Below, piece by piece: positions 8,201-13,605 of a stretch of 13,605 bases of DNA. Below the pieces are notes generated by a model. It saw only the letters and a list, made by a program, of their open reading frames with translations. It did not search any database and was not told the origin of the DNA. The translations under genes and the position numbers were made by a program. Source of the DNA: Theristus sp. LFF4_11 (Eukaryota; Nematoda; Chromadorea; Monhysterida; Xyalidae); contig JASANC010001138.1 of NCBI GenBank assembly GCA_030248135.1, positions 1-13,605 on the forward strand. The letters are read 5' to 3'. How positions within the stretch are numbered: position 1 is the first letter of the stretch; every line of letters begins with the position of its first letter.

Positions 8201-11200
8201 CTAGTCAGCTATGGTGCAAATATCAGAGTGGCAAATTGTGTGAGTTAAAAAAGGAAAAAAACAATTTGCCTCTGGAAAGATAAATTCGCATCTGTTCTGA
8301 ACAGAACCGCTCACGCACGCTCAGACTCGAAGTGAAACATCAGGGTGATCAAAGACTGCTCAAATGCAATTTGGCATTCGGAATTTTCAAGCTACTGTAT
8401 GTGCAAATTACTTTCTTTCATCTTTTTTGGTGTTGTGAACACTCGGGTTGTCACCAACGTTCATCAATTGATTTTTGTTACAGCTAAATCAACCCTCTGT
8501 GTTTTACAACATTTGTCGATTTTTCATATTTTACAGATATTTTGCTGTAGTGACTGACAGGGGCAACGTACCGTGACAAAAATTTGGTCAAAAAAACCTC
8601 CAAATGTTTTCTAATAGTGTTCCAAGTTTCAGCTCGAAACACCTCAGCACAAGCCGGTGAGAGCATTTTAGAATTGGAACCTTTTTTTTGGCTCACCCTG
8701 TATATGTTTTAATTTGAGCTCTTCAGCTGTTCTTAGTTTTATTAAAATAGTTTTGCAAACTTGTTTGCTGATGTGAAACTGTCATTGTTCTGCAATTTTT
8801 TCTGCATTTTCTTTATATTTTTCAACAAATAAAAATTGAATTCAAACTCTGCGTTGTTTTTTACCCTGGAAACGTTTTTGGTTTGTCAAATACCGTTTTC
8901 TTTCACTCGCTGAAACTGCAAACCCACGTTAAAATGCACATTTTCTGTCATTTTGTGTGAAAAGGCTAAATTTTAAGCGTTGGGGAGCATCGCAGAAAAA
9001 AATGAATGCGAAATTTGAAAAGTTTGGCAACTTTTACCCCAGGAAATGTTCTTATCATAACAGTCAGATTTTTCTTTATTTCACTGAAACTGAGAACACA
9101 ATTTTATGACATAGCCGAAAAAAGGGGTCCGCAAGAATAATTTTTTTCACTTTCAGAATTAAGAAAATACGCACACTACGTGTGTAGTAATGTCTCGAAA
9201 AAATTTCTCGTGCACACAGTGTATCTGTGGATTGTCTACCTGTGTGCAGCAGAAAAAAATCTCAACTCCTTTTATGTTCACAATGCGAGGCAAACTAATT
9301 TTAGAATTTTATCGCACACGACCAACGGACCATATTATGTCGCATTTGCTGTCCGCTTCGCTCGCGAATGGACATGATATAGCCGCACGCATTGAAAGTC
9401 GCTACTAAGATTCCGTTCGAGTGCGGTGAAAAACAAACTAAACCCACCGGCGTTTAGTAGCTAAAGTGGTAGTCAGTTACTACGTTTCTGCCGTGTATGT
9501 TTTTAGATTGTGAAATACGAGAACGGCTGTGACGGCACTGATCGCACGCACAATCGGTGTCGATATGCGAATATGGTCATACAAGACCCAAGGACGACAA
9601 AAGTGACTAAAACAATTCGTGTGTTCCTGTGCTGTTGCAATACGAATGGATGCAACACGCAACCGTTCCTTGGAATCGATGTGAAGAAAACGCCAACGTT
9701 ACCGGTAATGTCCAGTGCACAACACGTCCGACGGTGTGATTGAGCATGGTGGGGCCGCCGCAACGGAGTACTGGCACTTACAGCATATGGTGCTAGTCAC
9801 CGAAATATGGCGCTGGTCAGTGAAATATGGTGCTGGTCAGTGAAATATGGTGCTGGTCAGTGAAATATGGTGCTGGTCACCGAAATATGGTGCTGATCAC
9901 CGAAATATGGTGCTGGTCAGTGAAATATGGTGCTGGTCACCGAAAAATGGTGCTGATCACCGAAATATGGTGCTGATCACCGAAATATGGTGCTGGTCAC
10001 CGAAATATGGTGCTGATCACCGAAATATGGTGCTGATCACCGAAATATGGTGCTGGTCACCGAAATATGGTGCTGGTCACCGAACATGCTCCGCCACACC
10101 GTCGCACGGATATAGCCCAGAGACAATATGCTTTGTTTGTAAATGCAGCACAGCGCCGTAAATACATACAACCTATCGCAGTTTCGGTAGCTCTCGGCCG
10201 CTATATCCTGAAATAAAGAAGTTTCAAGTTTTCGTCTAAATTTCACAGCTGCCGCAAGATGGAATTTGGATGACGGGTACCAAGGAAGACCCTGTGCTGC
10301 CGGCGTCTGTGTGCAAAACCAGCAGCAGCAACAGTGGTGACTTGGCAAACCCGTGCAGCAGCAGGCAGTGGTGCGTGAGAAAGATTGGGACAGGTGAGCG
10401 AACTGGGGCACAATAAAGTGCGTGTGTGCACTTCTGTGGTTTTATTAAAGGTTTATTTGAGAAAATCTGAAAAACTGTTGTCATTTTGGTTTTCCTTCAA
10501 TTGTTTGTTCTGTTTGAGTTTGTTACAACCAAACATTTACAGCAAGCCGTTTCACGCTGACATGGGCAAAACATTTTACGCGCAGCATTTAGGACCGTTT
10601 TTAGTCCAATAATTATAAACGAACGTTGATTTTCAGCAATCCGGTTTTTTTGCCCATGTTTCCAGCCCATGCACAACTTATAAACATTTCAAAGTCTTGT
10701 GACTAGGGTTTTACGGTATTTGCAGGCAACCTCAGGACAGAGTACGAATGCGACAGTTTAACAGAGAGACTGTGTCCATCCAAGCGGCAGGAGTATTTCG
10801 ACGGCAACTGGCAGCTGTTTGATGGAGATCAGATGAAGGACTGGTCGGTCGCAAAGCGGGCTCGCTACGCGTTTGTGACGTGGACGTTTTGCTCGCGGGA
10901 GCCGATTGCGAACAAGGTTCAAAAAATTGTGTCATTTGTCTAGTAATTTGTTTAGTCAAGCATGAGACGAAGTACAAAGAACGACTCTGTTTCATCTCAG
11001 TAGTGTCGCGTAGTCACAAACAAACACACATGTTAGGTCTACAACTGCGTTTAGTTGCAGAACCAAAACAACAGATGACAGTTTAAACAGAGTTTTCAAA
11101 CTGCTCCACTAGTTGGATTTTCGCGGAAATGCATATATACCGAACATACGGTTTGAAAAGAAGCTTCTGTTGTTGCACGCCACATTTTTGTGAAGTTTTT

Positions 11201-13605
11201 TTCTGAATCGTCGACTATGAATACCTTTTCCGTTGATTTTAGAAACGAGAAAACTTTCAGACAAAGGTCTGCTGTTGCCGAGAGCCCGTTTGTAGTGCCG
11301 CACTCGACGGGCCACTCTCAACATCACAACGTCGTCCCACTGCCGCACAACAAAACAAAAACAGAGCACAGTTCGAACTGAACAAAGTGCGCGCCAAACG
11401 TGGCGACTCGGACCACCGTCGTAACATGGTGCTACAGCCGCATGAGATTGAACGACTGAAAGCTATAGCCCTGAAAGAGAAACAGAAATATGAGAATTGC
11501 ACGGTACTGATTTCTTTGAGTTGCTTGCTTCTACTGCACCCCTTCAAAAACAAAAGGTGTCCGAGCTGTTCTGGTCTATTCTGCAGGGTTTTAGTAGCGG
11601 AGTGAAAAATCTTCTAGCTTTCTATTTGGGTCCTACTTAAGTCTTTAGCTTAAAATTTTCAATCAGCAATCAATTTTTTAATCCAAAATATTTTTTCATG
11701 TATCCAAAGTCTTGAAATCCAAAGCCCACAACTAAAAACATCCGTCGCTTATAGTTGTGATCAGCAGAGAACAAAAAAATGTACGCGGATTTTTTTTGCT
11801 ATTTCCCAACTACCTAAAAATGATAACGTGACCTACTTCTCAAGCACTAATCTGAGAACAGCACAATTAATACAACCCCGGTTGCAACAAGGCGGATGCA
11901 TGGAGAACTGAGCACGATTGTGCCTAGACGATCTTCTGCCCGCATGTCCATTTCAGCTAAGGGAAAGCTAAATTTCGGTGAAATGGGCAGTGAAACCGAT
12001 ACTATCTATATCAGAACTGACACTTCACGTTGATAATTCCTATATTCCGAAGGAATGTGACAAAAGAACCATTTACAGTGCCCAACGGAATCGAAGTTTT
12101 ACGCGTCAATGTCTTTTTCGATCGGATTACCGGCATTGGCGTTGGTGCTGATCACTGGGCTCCTTGTCTTCTGGTATCACAAGCGCAACAAGAACACCAA
12201 GATCTACGAAGGAATGGTAGGGTCAGACAATAGCAAAACAAGAGGTCAACATTTTTCACAGCTGTAACCATCTTCCAGTTACACATTTTACAAATGTATT
12301 TTTTAACAATTTTAAAAGAATATAGAAAACTTTTTTAATCTTTTCTGTTTCAAATTAAGTCGCTAGCGATCATTAGTTGCATTTGAGTTTTTAGTCAGCT
12401 CTCAGAAACTAAAAATGAATAAAAGAAAAATCGTCGTAGTCGCCGTGTTTTTGTAATTTAAATTGAATTTGAAGACACCTTTTATATTACGGTTTATGCG
12501 GAAGTTTCTTCTTTCTGTGTTTGATTTCTCAATATTGATACGCACTGAAACCGCTTTTAATGTATCTGAAGTTTTCTCATAATTTTCCATACGATACATC
12601 AAGTATTATCAAACGGAAGATTCACAGTTGTAAGTCACACTTAAGTCAAGTAAGTCAAGATTCACAACACAAGAATTATCAAGCCCAACCTTCAGCTGCG
12701 CGACATGTTCCGCCGGTTCTATTTGATCAGCAACGACATGGAGGGTGACGATAAGCCGCCGCTGACATACATGCAGAAGTTCGAAATTCGAGAGAAGACG
12801 GAGGATGCGATAGAGAATGTTTATAAATGGTCGGTCTTTCAGTTGACATTTCAGGGTAAACCAAAGTGTTTAAAGAATAAATAAAATAACAATAAAATAA
12901 TAAAAATAACAAAATAAATAATAAAAAGTTGAAAAATAAACCACATCAGTGGCATATGTTTGCTCTCCCGACGACGGATCGCTACAAAAGGAATAAAAAA
13001 AAATTGTCACTAATTCTCGATGACCCTGCATGTCAGTTTTAATCAAAAAGCAAAAATCAATTTTTCTGAGTAAATGGTTTATTGGTGGTTTCGTACTGTA
13101 TGTCGAGGTACTGCTACAGCAACCGCAGTACTTGTGGGCCAAAAGTGCAAATTCAAAATAGCTCGAAGTCGTCACCAGTGGGAGATATTTTTAAGTTGAA
13201 ATTTGGAACACAAAATGTTTTCGTGACGCACTAGTGAGACTGAGACCAATAACTAAGGTTCACGTTGTGGTTTTATGTGAATGCTTCAATGTACAGTGGG
13301 CCGATCGTTTGAAAACACTCGTTAAAGACAACGGCAACCACATTTTTGAGCAAACTAAAATTATGAAGAGCTTGGAAATAATGGTAAAATCTGAGTCTGG
13401 TGCAAAAAAAAGATTTCGGGCACCGACATGACAACTTGAACGATACTTATCCAGAATAGAGCTCGTACACAGTCAAAAAACAACGAAAAGGCCGTCATAA
13501 ATCGTAGGTGGAAGAACAAGCGAACGTATCAGGGCCCACCAATTCGTACCATCTTCTCGCTTCCCATGAACTACGAAGATCCATTCTGCCGTGGCACAGA
13601 GACGA
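2117..13605 (+). CDS. Spliced gene: putative type I membrane protein with tandem activin-receptor/Ly6-like three-finger domains (3' end uncertain)
   Basis: Assembled by eye from eight phase-compatible exons: 2117-2230, 3813-3875, 9507-9704, 10249-10393, 10726-10916, 11261-11503, 12079-12216, 12696-12855. They encode about 417 residues, with probable further exons to the right edge. Layout: signal peptide 1-22; three-finger domain 1 about 25-109 (Cys 25, 37, 46, 67, 77, 101-103, 108); linker; domain 2 about 147-248 (Cys 147, 161, 167, 182, 190, 229, 241-243, 248); basic juxtamembrane region; membrane helix about 333-351; cytoplasmic tail. The spacing CF-A ... IVK..GC ... CCC....CN in domain 1 is like the ligand-binding domain of type II activin/BMP receptors and of nematode Ly6-type proteins. 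A role at the cell surface in binding a secreted ligand is inferred. No kinase glycine loop or catalytic motif is visible, so calling it a TGF-beta receptor would be unsafe. All joins are predictions without transcript support. Confidence 0.66.
2579..2707 (-). mobile_element. Helitron-like 3' end, opposite orientation
   Basis: On the - strand this repeats the segment 1813-1940. It runs from a CAAAATGCAATG..TTTT block through a GTCGTGGGCACGG motif and CACTCAAAAATAATAATTG to the hairpin (2592-2608), a 9-nt spacer and CTAG (2582-2579), followed by T on that strand. Its 5' end was not found; recognisable similarity fades beyond 2707. It lies in intron 1 and points towards exon 1. Confidence 0.58.
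2708..3141. other. Intron 1 stretch, AT-rich, no gene supported
   Basis: Contains a hydrophobic open frame at 2893-3144 with no ATG until 2960 and an internal weak repeat (ACTGCCATTCCCGTTTGAAATA near 3020 and ACTGTCATTCCTGTTTAAAATA near 3117). The composition is that of the surrounding repeat DNA. Probably decayed element sequence. Confidence 0.4.
3142..3266 (+). mobile_element. Solo end of a Tc1/mariner-type element
   Basis: This repeats, with a few changes, the right terminal repeat of the 7615-8700 element, from TGACCAAAATTTGGTCAGAA to GGCTCACCCTG at 3266, followed by TA. No matching left end was found in the window, so it is a fragment or a relic of a longer insertion in intron 1. Confidence 0.74.
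3325..3626 (+). mobile_element. Helitron-like fragment, 3' end missing
   Basis: Carries, in the same order as 1440-1930, a GGCTCAGGGCAGGGTGAACGGG block, AAACTTCGCATTTT, the GATTGTTTT..AATTTAAACGGG block, a GTCGTGGGCGGGCACGG motif with a 4-bp duplication, and the hairpin at 3609-3625. After the hairpin the spacer and CTAG are absent and unrelated, GC-richer sequence follows. It is thus a truncated relative of the other copies. Confidence 0.58.
3627..3812. other. GC-richer stretch between Helitron fragment and exon 2
   Basis: A + frame is open through it (to about 3801) but does not carry a domain I know and ends before exon 2. The abrupt change from the Helitron hairpin at 3626 suggests it is either host intron sequence or cargo of the element. 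No function is assigned. Confidence 0.35.
3813..3875 (+). CDS. Exon 2: 21-codon exon of three-finger domain 1
   Basis: The acceptor is CTGAAACAG at 3812 and the donor GAG|GTATAC at 3875/3876. Length 63 nt, phase 0 on both sides, so it slots between exons 1 and 3 without a frame change. It encodes residues 39-59, including LKCFAKEQQGS. Joined to exon 3 (AYE|IVK..GC), this reproduces the arrangement of a CFA segment followed by an IVK..GC segment known from activin type II receptor ectodomains. That family fit is the main reason for accepting such a short exon. It supplies the third cysteine that the exon 1-exon 3 join would lack. Confidence 0.66.
4340..5293 (+). pseudogene. hAT transposase 3' half, frameshifted (copy 2)
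   Basis: Three successive frames are needed. From 4340 the frame holds GHIQLAVKQLLFCEPQ. From about 4540 a second frame holds VLPAVCALKQRIEQVDASG and LLTSIDTRFRALF. From about 4725 a third frame runs to the TGA at 5291. The last frame contains an acidic, low-complexity stretch (DDDESEREPEPKKK) and then the conserved hAT C-terminal dimerisation domain (about 5065-5270: W..N...YP.LS..ARRYLA.PPT...S.R.FS.A). That domain is intact here, unlike in copy 1. There is no N-terminal BED finger, so it is a deletion derivative of a larger element. Product: inactive as a transposase; expression of the dimerisation part alone is not excluded. Confidence 0.82.
5439..5535. repeat. GC-rich subterminal repeats of the hAT element
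   Basis: Repeated CCGGATTCCGG/GCCGGATC-type words in both orientations, unlike the AT-rich surroundings. A shorter matching block sits at 4111-4145 just inside the other end. Placement inside the two termini marks them as the element's own subterminal repeats, not host low-complexity DNA. Confidence 0.72.
5550..6020. other. Intron 2 stretch without a recognised gene
   Basis: Starts at the hAT right flank. The only structured items seen are a 6-bp hairpin GCTTGC/GCAAGC at 5920-5939 and a palindromic TGACGTCA (CREB/ATF-type word) at 5957-5964. Either could be chance. No coding block with splice sites was found. Confidence 0.4.
6021..6799. mobile_element. Inverted-repeat element of about 780 bp, unclassified
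   Basis: The arms at 6021 to about 6165 and about 6655-6799 are inverted copies with about 85-90% similarity. Shared words include ATTATCTAAAA, GCGGAAGACGCATATAAAAG, GAGGAATATGGCTTTGTGT, GGATACAAGTACATAA and TTTTGCGCCG. No clear target duplication flanks it, so the superfamily is not assigned. The interior (6170-6650) has no recognisable protein. Each arm contains a CATATAAAAG TATA-box-like word. Probably a MITE. Confidence 0.66.
6925..7560. repeat. Satellite-like tandem array, unit about 150 bp, four-plus copies
   Basis: The word GATCAGCGCA recurs at 7021, 7171, 7311 and 7461 (spacing 150, 140, 150). Between these, the words GACCGATTTCgCCAATTTCC, CGGCCGATTCGCCC and CGATTCAATATCTAGAG recur at matching offsets. 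The first unit is partial, starting near 6925, and the array ends near 7560, just before the mariner-type element. Units are diverged, pointing to an old array. No coding function is supported. Confidence 0.8.
7615..8700 (-). mobile_element. Tc1/mariner-type deletion derivative with long terminal inverted repeats
   Basis: The termini are CAGGGTGAGCCAAAAAAAAG at 7615 and its exact inverse ending at 8700, flanked on both sides by TA (7613-7614, 8701-8702), the target duplication of the IS630/Tc1/mariner superfamily. The inverted repeats extend about 225 bp (7615 to about 7842, about 8475 to 8700) with roughly one difference in ten. The 1,086-bp element is too short for a full transposase but keeps a piece of its N-terminal coding region on the - strand. 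It lies in intron 2. Strand is assigned from that piece. Confidence 0.85.
8012..8149 (-). pseudogene. Remnant of mariner-type transposase N-terminal helix-turn-helix
   Basis: From an ATG at 8149 the - strand reads MIKWTAEQRVWSANWW.., then VVRQFRTKSNLTPRDDSEVR, ending in a stop at about 8012. The pattern (t)aEQRv...-y/w-....-V.r.Fr..-...P reads like the amino-terminal helix-turn-helix (DUF4817-type) of mariner/Tc3-like transposases in animals. The catalytic DDE/D part is missing. The open frame extends upstream to 8200, but those residues look unrelated. Family match is from memory of the motif. Confidence 0.6.
8840..9095. repeat. Diverged direct duplication of about 170 bp
   Basis: A segment with TTTTTACCCTGGAAACG, TTTTCTTTCACTCGCTGAAACTG (about 8862-8918) recurs weakly as CTTTTACCCCAGGAAATG ... 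TTTCTTTATTTCACTGAAACTG (about 9030-9092). The similarity is low but co-linear. Nothing coding is seen. Confidence 0.4.
9211..9248. other. Perfect 9-bp-stem hairpin
   Basis: TGCACACAG (9211-9219) pairs with CTGTGTGCA (9240-9248) around a 20-nt loop. It lies in intron 2 within a slightly GC-richer patch (9180-9440) that is open in two overlapping + frames. No RNA family was recognised. Confidence 0.35.
9507..9704 (+). CDS. Exon 3: core of three-finger domain 1 with the CCC..CN signature
   Basis: The acceptor is TGTATGTTTTTAG at 9506 and the donor CCG|GTAATG at 9704/9705. It is 66 codons, phase 0 to phase 0. It encodes IVKYENGCDG, then HNRC, a basic Thr/Lys-rich strand, VFLCCCNTNGCN (residues 98-109) and a short linker ending KKTPTLP. 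The CCC-x4-CN ending is the diagnostic last finger of Ly6/uPAR and activin-receptor domains. It is markedly less AT-rich than the DNA on either side, as expected of an exon. This is the strongest single coding block in the window. Confidence 0.78.
9787..10086. repeat. Minisatellite: 15 head-to-tail units of 20 bp
   Basis: The unit is ATGGTGCTGGTCACCGAAAT, repeated fifteen times without length change; the last unit is degenerate at its end. Units differ mainly at GGTCACCG / GATCACCG / GGTCAGTG. It lies wholly in intron 3 (9705-10248), and 20 is not a multiple of three, so it is not expected to code. The open frames that run through it on both strands are a by-product of the repeat lacking stops in those frames. 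Confidence 0.95.
10249..10393 (+). CDS. Exon 4: linker and start of three-finger domain 2
   Basis: The acceptor is AAATTTCACAG at 10248 and the donor GGGACAG|GTGAGC at 10393/10394. It is 145 nt: in at phase 0 and out after the first base of a codon. The 48 codons (residues 126-173) hold a linker, then VCKTSSS, NPC and RQWCVRKIG. The WCVRKIG segment parallels the CKxxxIV segment of domain 1 and similar segments in Ly6 proteins. The donor is one of the best in the gene. Confidence 0.68.
10726..10916 (+). CDS. Exon 5: middle of three-finger domain 2
   Basis: The acceptor is GGTATTTGCAG at 10725 and the donor AACAAG|GTTCAA at 10916/10917. It is 191 nt: it completes the split Gly codon left by exon 4 and exits at phase 0. 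It encodes residues 174-237, including YECDS and RLCPSK, an acidic/aromatic insert (NWQLFDGDQMKDW) and TWTFCSREP. Compared with domain 1 the segment between the fifth cysteine and the CCC cluster is about 50 residues instead of 23, and it carries an additional Cys at 229. The donor is only moderate; an earlier donor inside the exon is possible. Confidence 0.66.
10917..11260. other. Intron 5
   Basis: AT-rich, with no repeat or RNA recognised. It contains two in-frame candidate acceptors for exon 6 near its end (11242 and 11260), 18 bp apart. Confidence 0.5.
11261..11503 (+). CDS. Exon 6: CCC..C end of domain 2 and basic juxtamembrane segment
   Basis: The acceptor is AAACTTTCAG at 11260 and the donor ACG|GTACTG at 11503/11504. 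It is 81 codons, phase 0 to phase 0. It starts TKVCCCREPVC (residues 238-248), a second triple-Cys finger end, followed by about 70 extracellular residues rich in Gln, Asn, Arg and Lys. This includes KVRAKRGDS with a furin-like RAKR at 281-284, a probable helix (EIERLKAIALKEKQK) and NCT, a possible N-glycosylation site. An in-frame alternative acceptor, GTTGATTTTAG at 11242, would add six residues. Confidence 0.68.
11504..12078. other. Intron 6
   Basis: AT-rich stretch of 575 bp. No repeat, RNA or further exon was recognised. The phases of exons 6 and 7 match without one. Confidence 0.5.
12079..12216 (+). CDS. Exon 7: transmembrane helix
   Basis: The acceptor is CCATTTACAG at 12078 and the donor GGAATG|GTAGGG at 12216/12217. 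It is 46 codons, phase 0 to phase 0 (residues 319-364). It encodes a short Cys-containing lead, then a 19-residue apolar run about GLPALALVLITGLLVFW, at once followed by YHKRNKN, a classic stop-transfer sequence. The positive charges on the C-terminal side, together with the signal peptide, give type I orientation. The two other frames of this stretch are also open for a while, but only this frame matches the phases of exons 6 and 8. Confidence 0.72.
12217..12695. other. Intron 7
   Basis: AT-rich stretch of 479 bp, ending in a run with short CAAGTAAGTCAAGATTCACA repeats before the exon 8 acceptor. No gene seen. Confidence 0.5.
12696..12855 (+). CDS. Exon 8: cytoplasmic tail segment
   Basis: The acceptor is CCCAACCTTCAG at 12695 and the likely donor CAGG|GTAAAC at 12855/12856. 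It encodes 53 codons plus one base (residues 365-417), with LRDMFRRFYLI, an acidic DMEGDDK turn and a charged helix-like stretch (EIREKTEDAIENVYKW). I do not recognise the family. No kinase ATP-loop motif is present where a receptor kinase would begin. If the donor is not used, the frame runs eleven more codons to a TAA at 12882-12884, directly among AATAAA hexamers, which would make this a terminal exon. Confidence 0.6.
12876..12930 (+). promoter_or_regulatory. Cluster of AATAAA-type polyadenylation signals in an AT-rich run
   Basis: Low-complexity A/T DNA with several overlapping AATAAA hexamers, starting at 12876, right after the stop codon that exon 8 meets if read through. It may act as an alternative 3' end for the receptor-like gene, giving a short cytoplasmic tail. 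Equally it may be a simple-repeat run inside intron 8. The motifs are seen; their use is inferred. Confidence 0.35.
13297..13383 (+). CDS. Probable exon 9, unrecognised charged segment
   Basis: The acceptor is CTTCAATGTACAG at 13296 and the donor ATAATG|GTAAAA at 13383/13384. It is 29 codons (WADRLKTLVKDNG...SLEIM) and looks coding in composition. Its phase (0) does not match the phase-1 donor of exon 8. The frame stays open upstream, and using CACTAG at 13234 as acceptor would restore phase 1, giving a 149-nt exon 13235-13383. That acceptor lacks a good pyrimidine tract, however. A missed small exon, or a separate downstream gene, are the alternatives. Confidence 0.42.
13455..13605 (+). CDS. 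Probable exon 10, running off the window
   Basis: The acceptor is ATACTTATCCAG at 13454, after a short 71-bp intron with donor at 13384. It is phase 0 after exon 9 and open for 50 codons to the right edge. It encodes a basic stretch (NRRWKNKRTYQG) followed by PPIRTIFSLPMNYEDPFC. I do not recognise the family. The composition and the clean short intron favour real coding sequence. Whether it belongs to the receptor-like gene or to a neighbour is not settled. Confidence 0.48.

Noticed and set aside
9787..10086. Possible CRISPR array
   Set aside because: Units are contiguous with no spacers, and the setting is a eukaryotic intron; it is a plain minisatellite.
9847..10161. A 104-residue open frame through the 20-bp repeats, with antisense frames from about 10037 to 10484
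   Set aside because: A 20-bp unit read in three phases gives a 60-bp/20-residue periodic peptide whenever the unit lacks stops. The array lies inside an intron with good splice sites on both sides. The antisense frames overlap exon 4, whose sense frame fits the gene.
12030..12233. Alternative frame through exon 7
   Set aside because: It has no membrane helix or family match and does not agree in phase with exons 6 and 8, while the chosen frame gives a clear stop-transfer helix.
12870..13175. Antisense 101-residue frame rich in Phe and Tyr
   Set aside because: It is the complement of the AATAAA-rich run; its composition explains it, and no domain or splice context supports it.
12079..13605. 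Start of a TGF-beta receptor kinase domain
   Set aside because: No glycine-rich loop, VAIK-like lysine motif or HRD/DFG could be found in any phase-compatible frame of the tail exons.

Overview
The window reads as a piece of an animal nuclear genome, most likely a nematode. It has coding blocks separated by introns with GT..AG ends and T-rich TTTCAG/TTTTAG-like acceptors, AT-rich non-coding DNA, and a high load of DNA transposons. There is no bacterial-style gene packing, no rRNA, and no tRNA that I could recognise. The nematode guess rests on acceptor style and on the Ly6/activin-receptor-like cysteine domain; it is an inference, not an identification.

The one host gene I can assemble lies on the + strand and is spread over about 11 kb. 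Eight exons fit together by splice sites and reading phase: 2117-2230, 3813-3875, 9507-9704, 10249-10393, 10726-10916, 11261-11503, 12079-12216 and 12696-12855. Further probable coding blocks follow at about 13297-13383 and 13455 to the right edge. The predicted product is a type I membrane protein. It has a signal peptide, a first three-finger (Ly6/activin-receptor-type) domain ending in CCC..x..CN, a second three-finger-like domain also ending in a CCC..C cluster, a basic juxtamembrane stretch with a furin-like RAKR site, and one transmembrane helix near residues 333-351. Its cytoplasmic tail shows no kinase motif within the window. The first domain resembles the ligand-binding domain of type II activin/BMP receptors, but the tandem ectodomain and non-kinase tail do not fit a standard receptor of that family.

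The introns are full of mobile DNA. Positions 1 to about 1000 hold a decayed hAT transposase fragment on the - strand. Positions about 1003-2002 hold a Helitron-like element with internal repeats and two tandem hairpin-CTAG 3' ends. A third such end (- strand) lies at 2579 and a fourth, broken one at 3625, so exon 1 sits between converging Helitron termini. Intron 2 (3876-9506) carries an end-to-end hAT element (4104-5541) with a perfect 8-bp target duplication, a 780-bp inverted-repeat element (6021-6799), a satellite of about 150 bp per unit (about 6925-7560), and a 1,086-bp Tc1/mariner-type deletion derivative (7615-8700) flanked by TA. Intron 3 holds fifteen tandem 20-bp units (9787-10086). 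The long intron 2 therefore separates two exons of one folded domain mainly because of transposon and satellite insertion.
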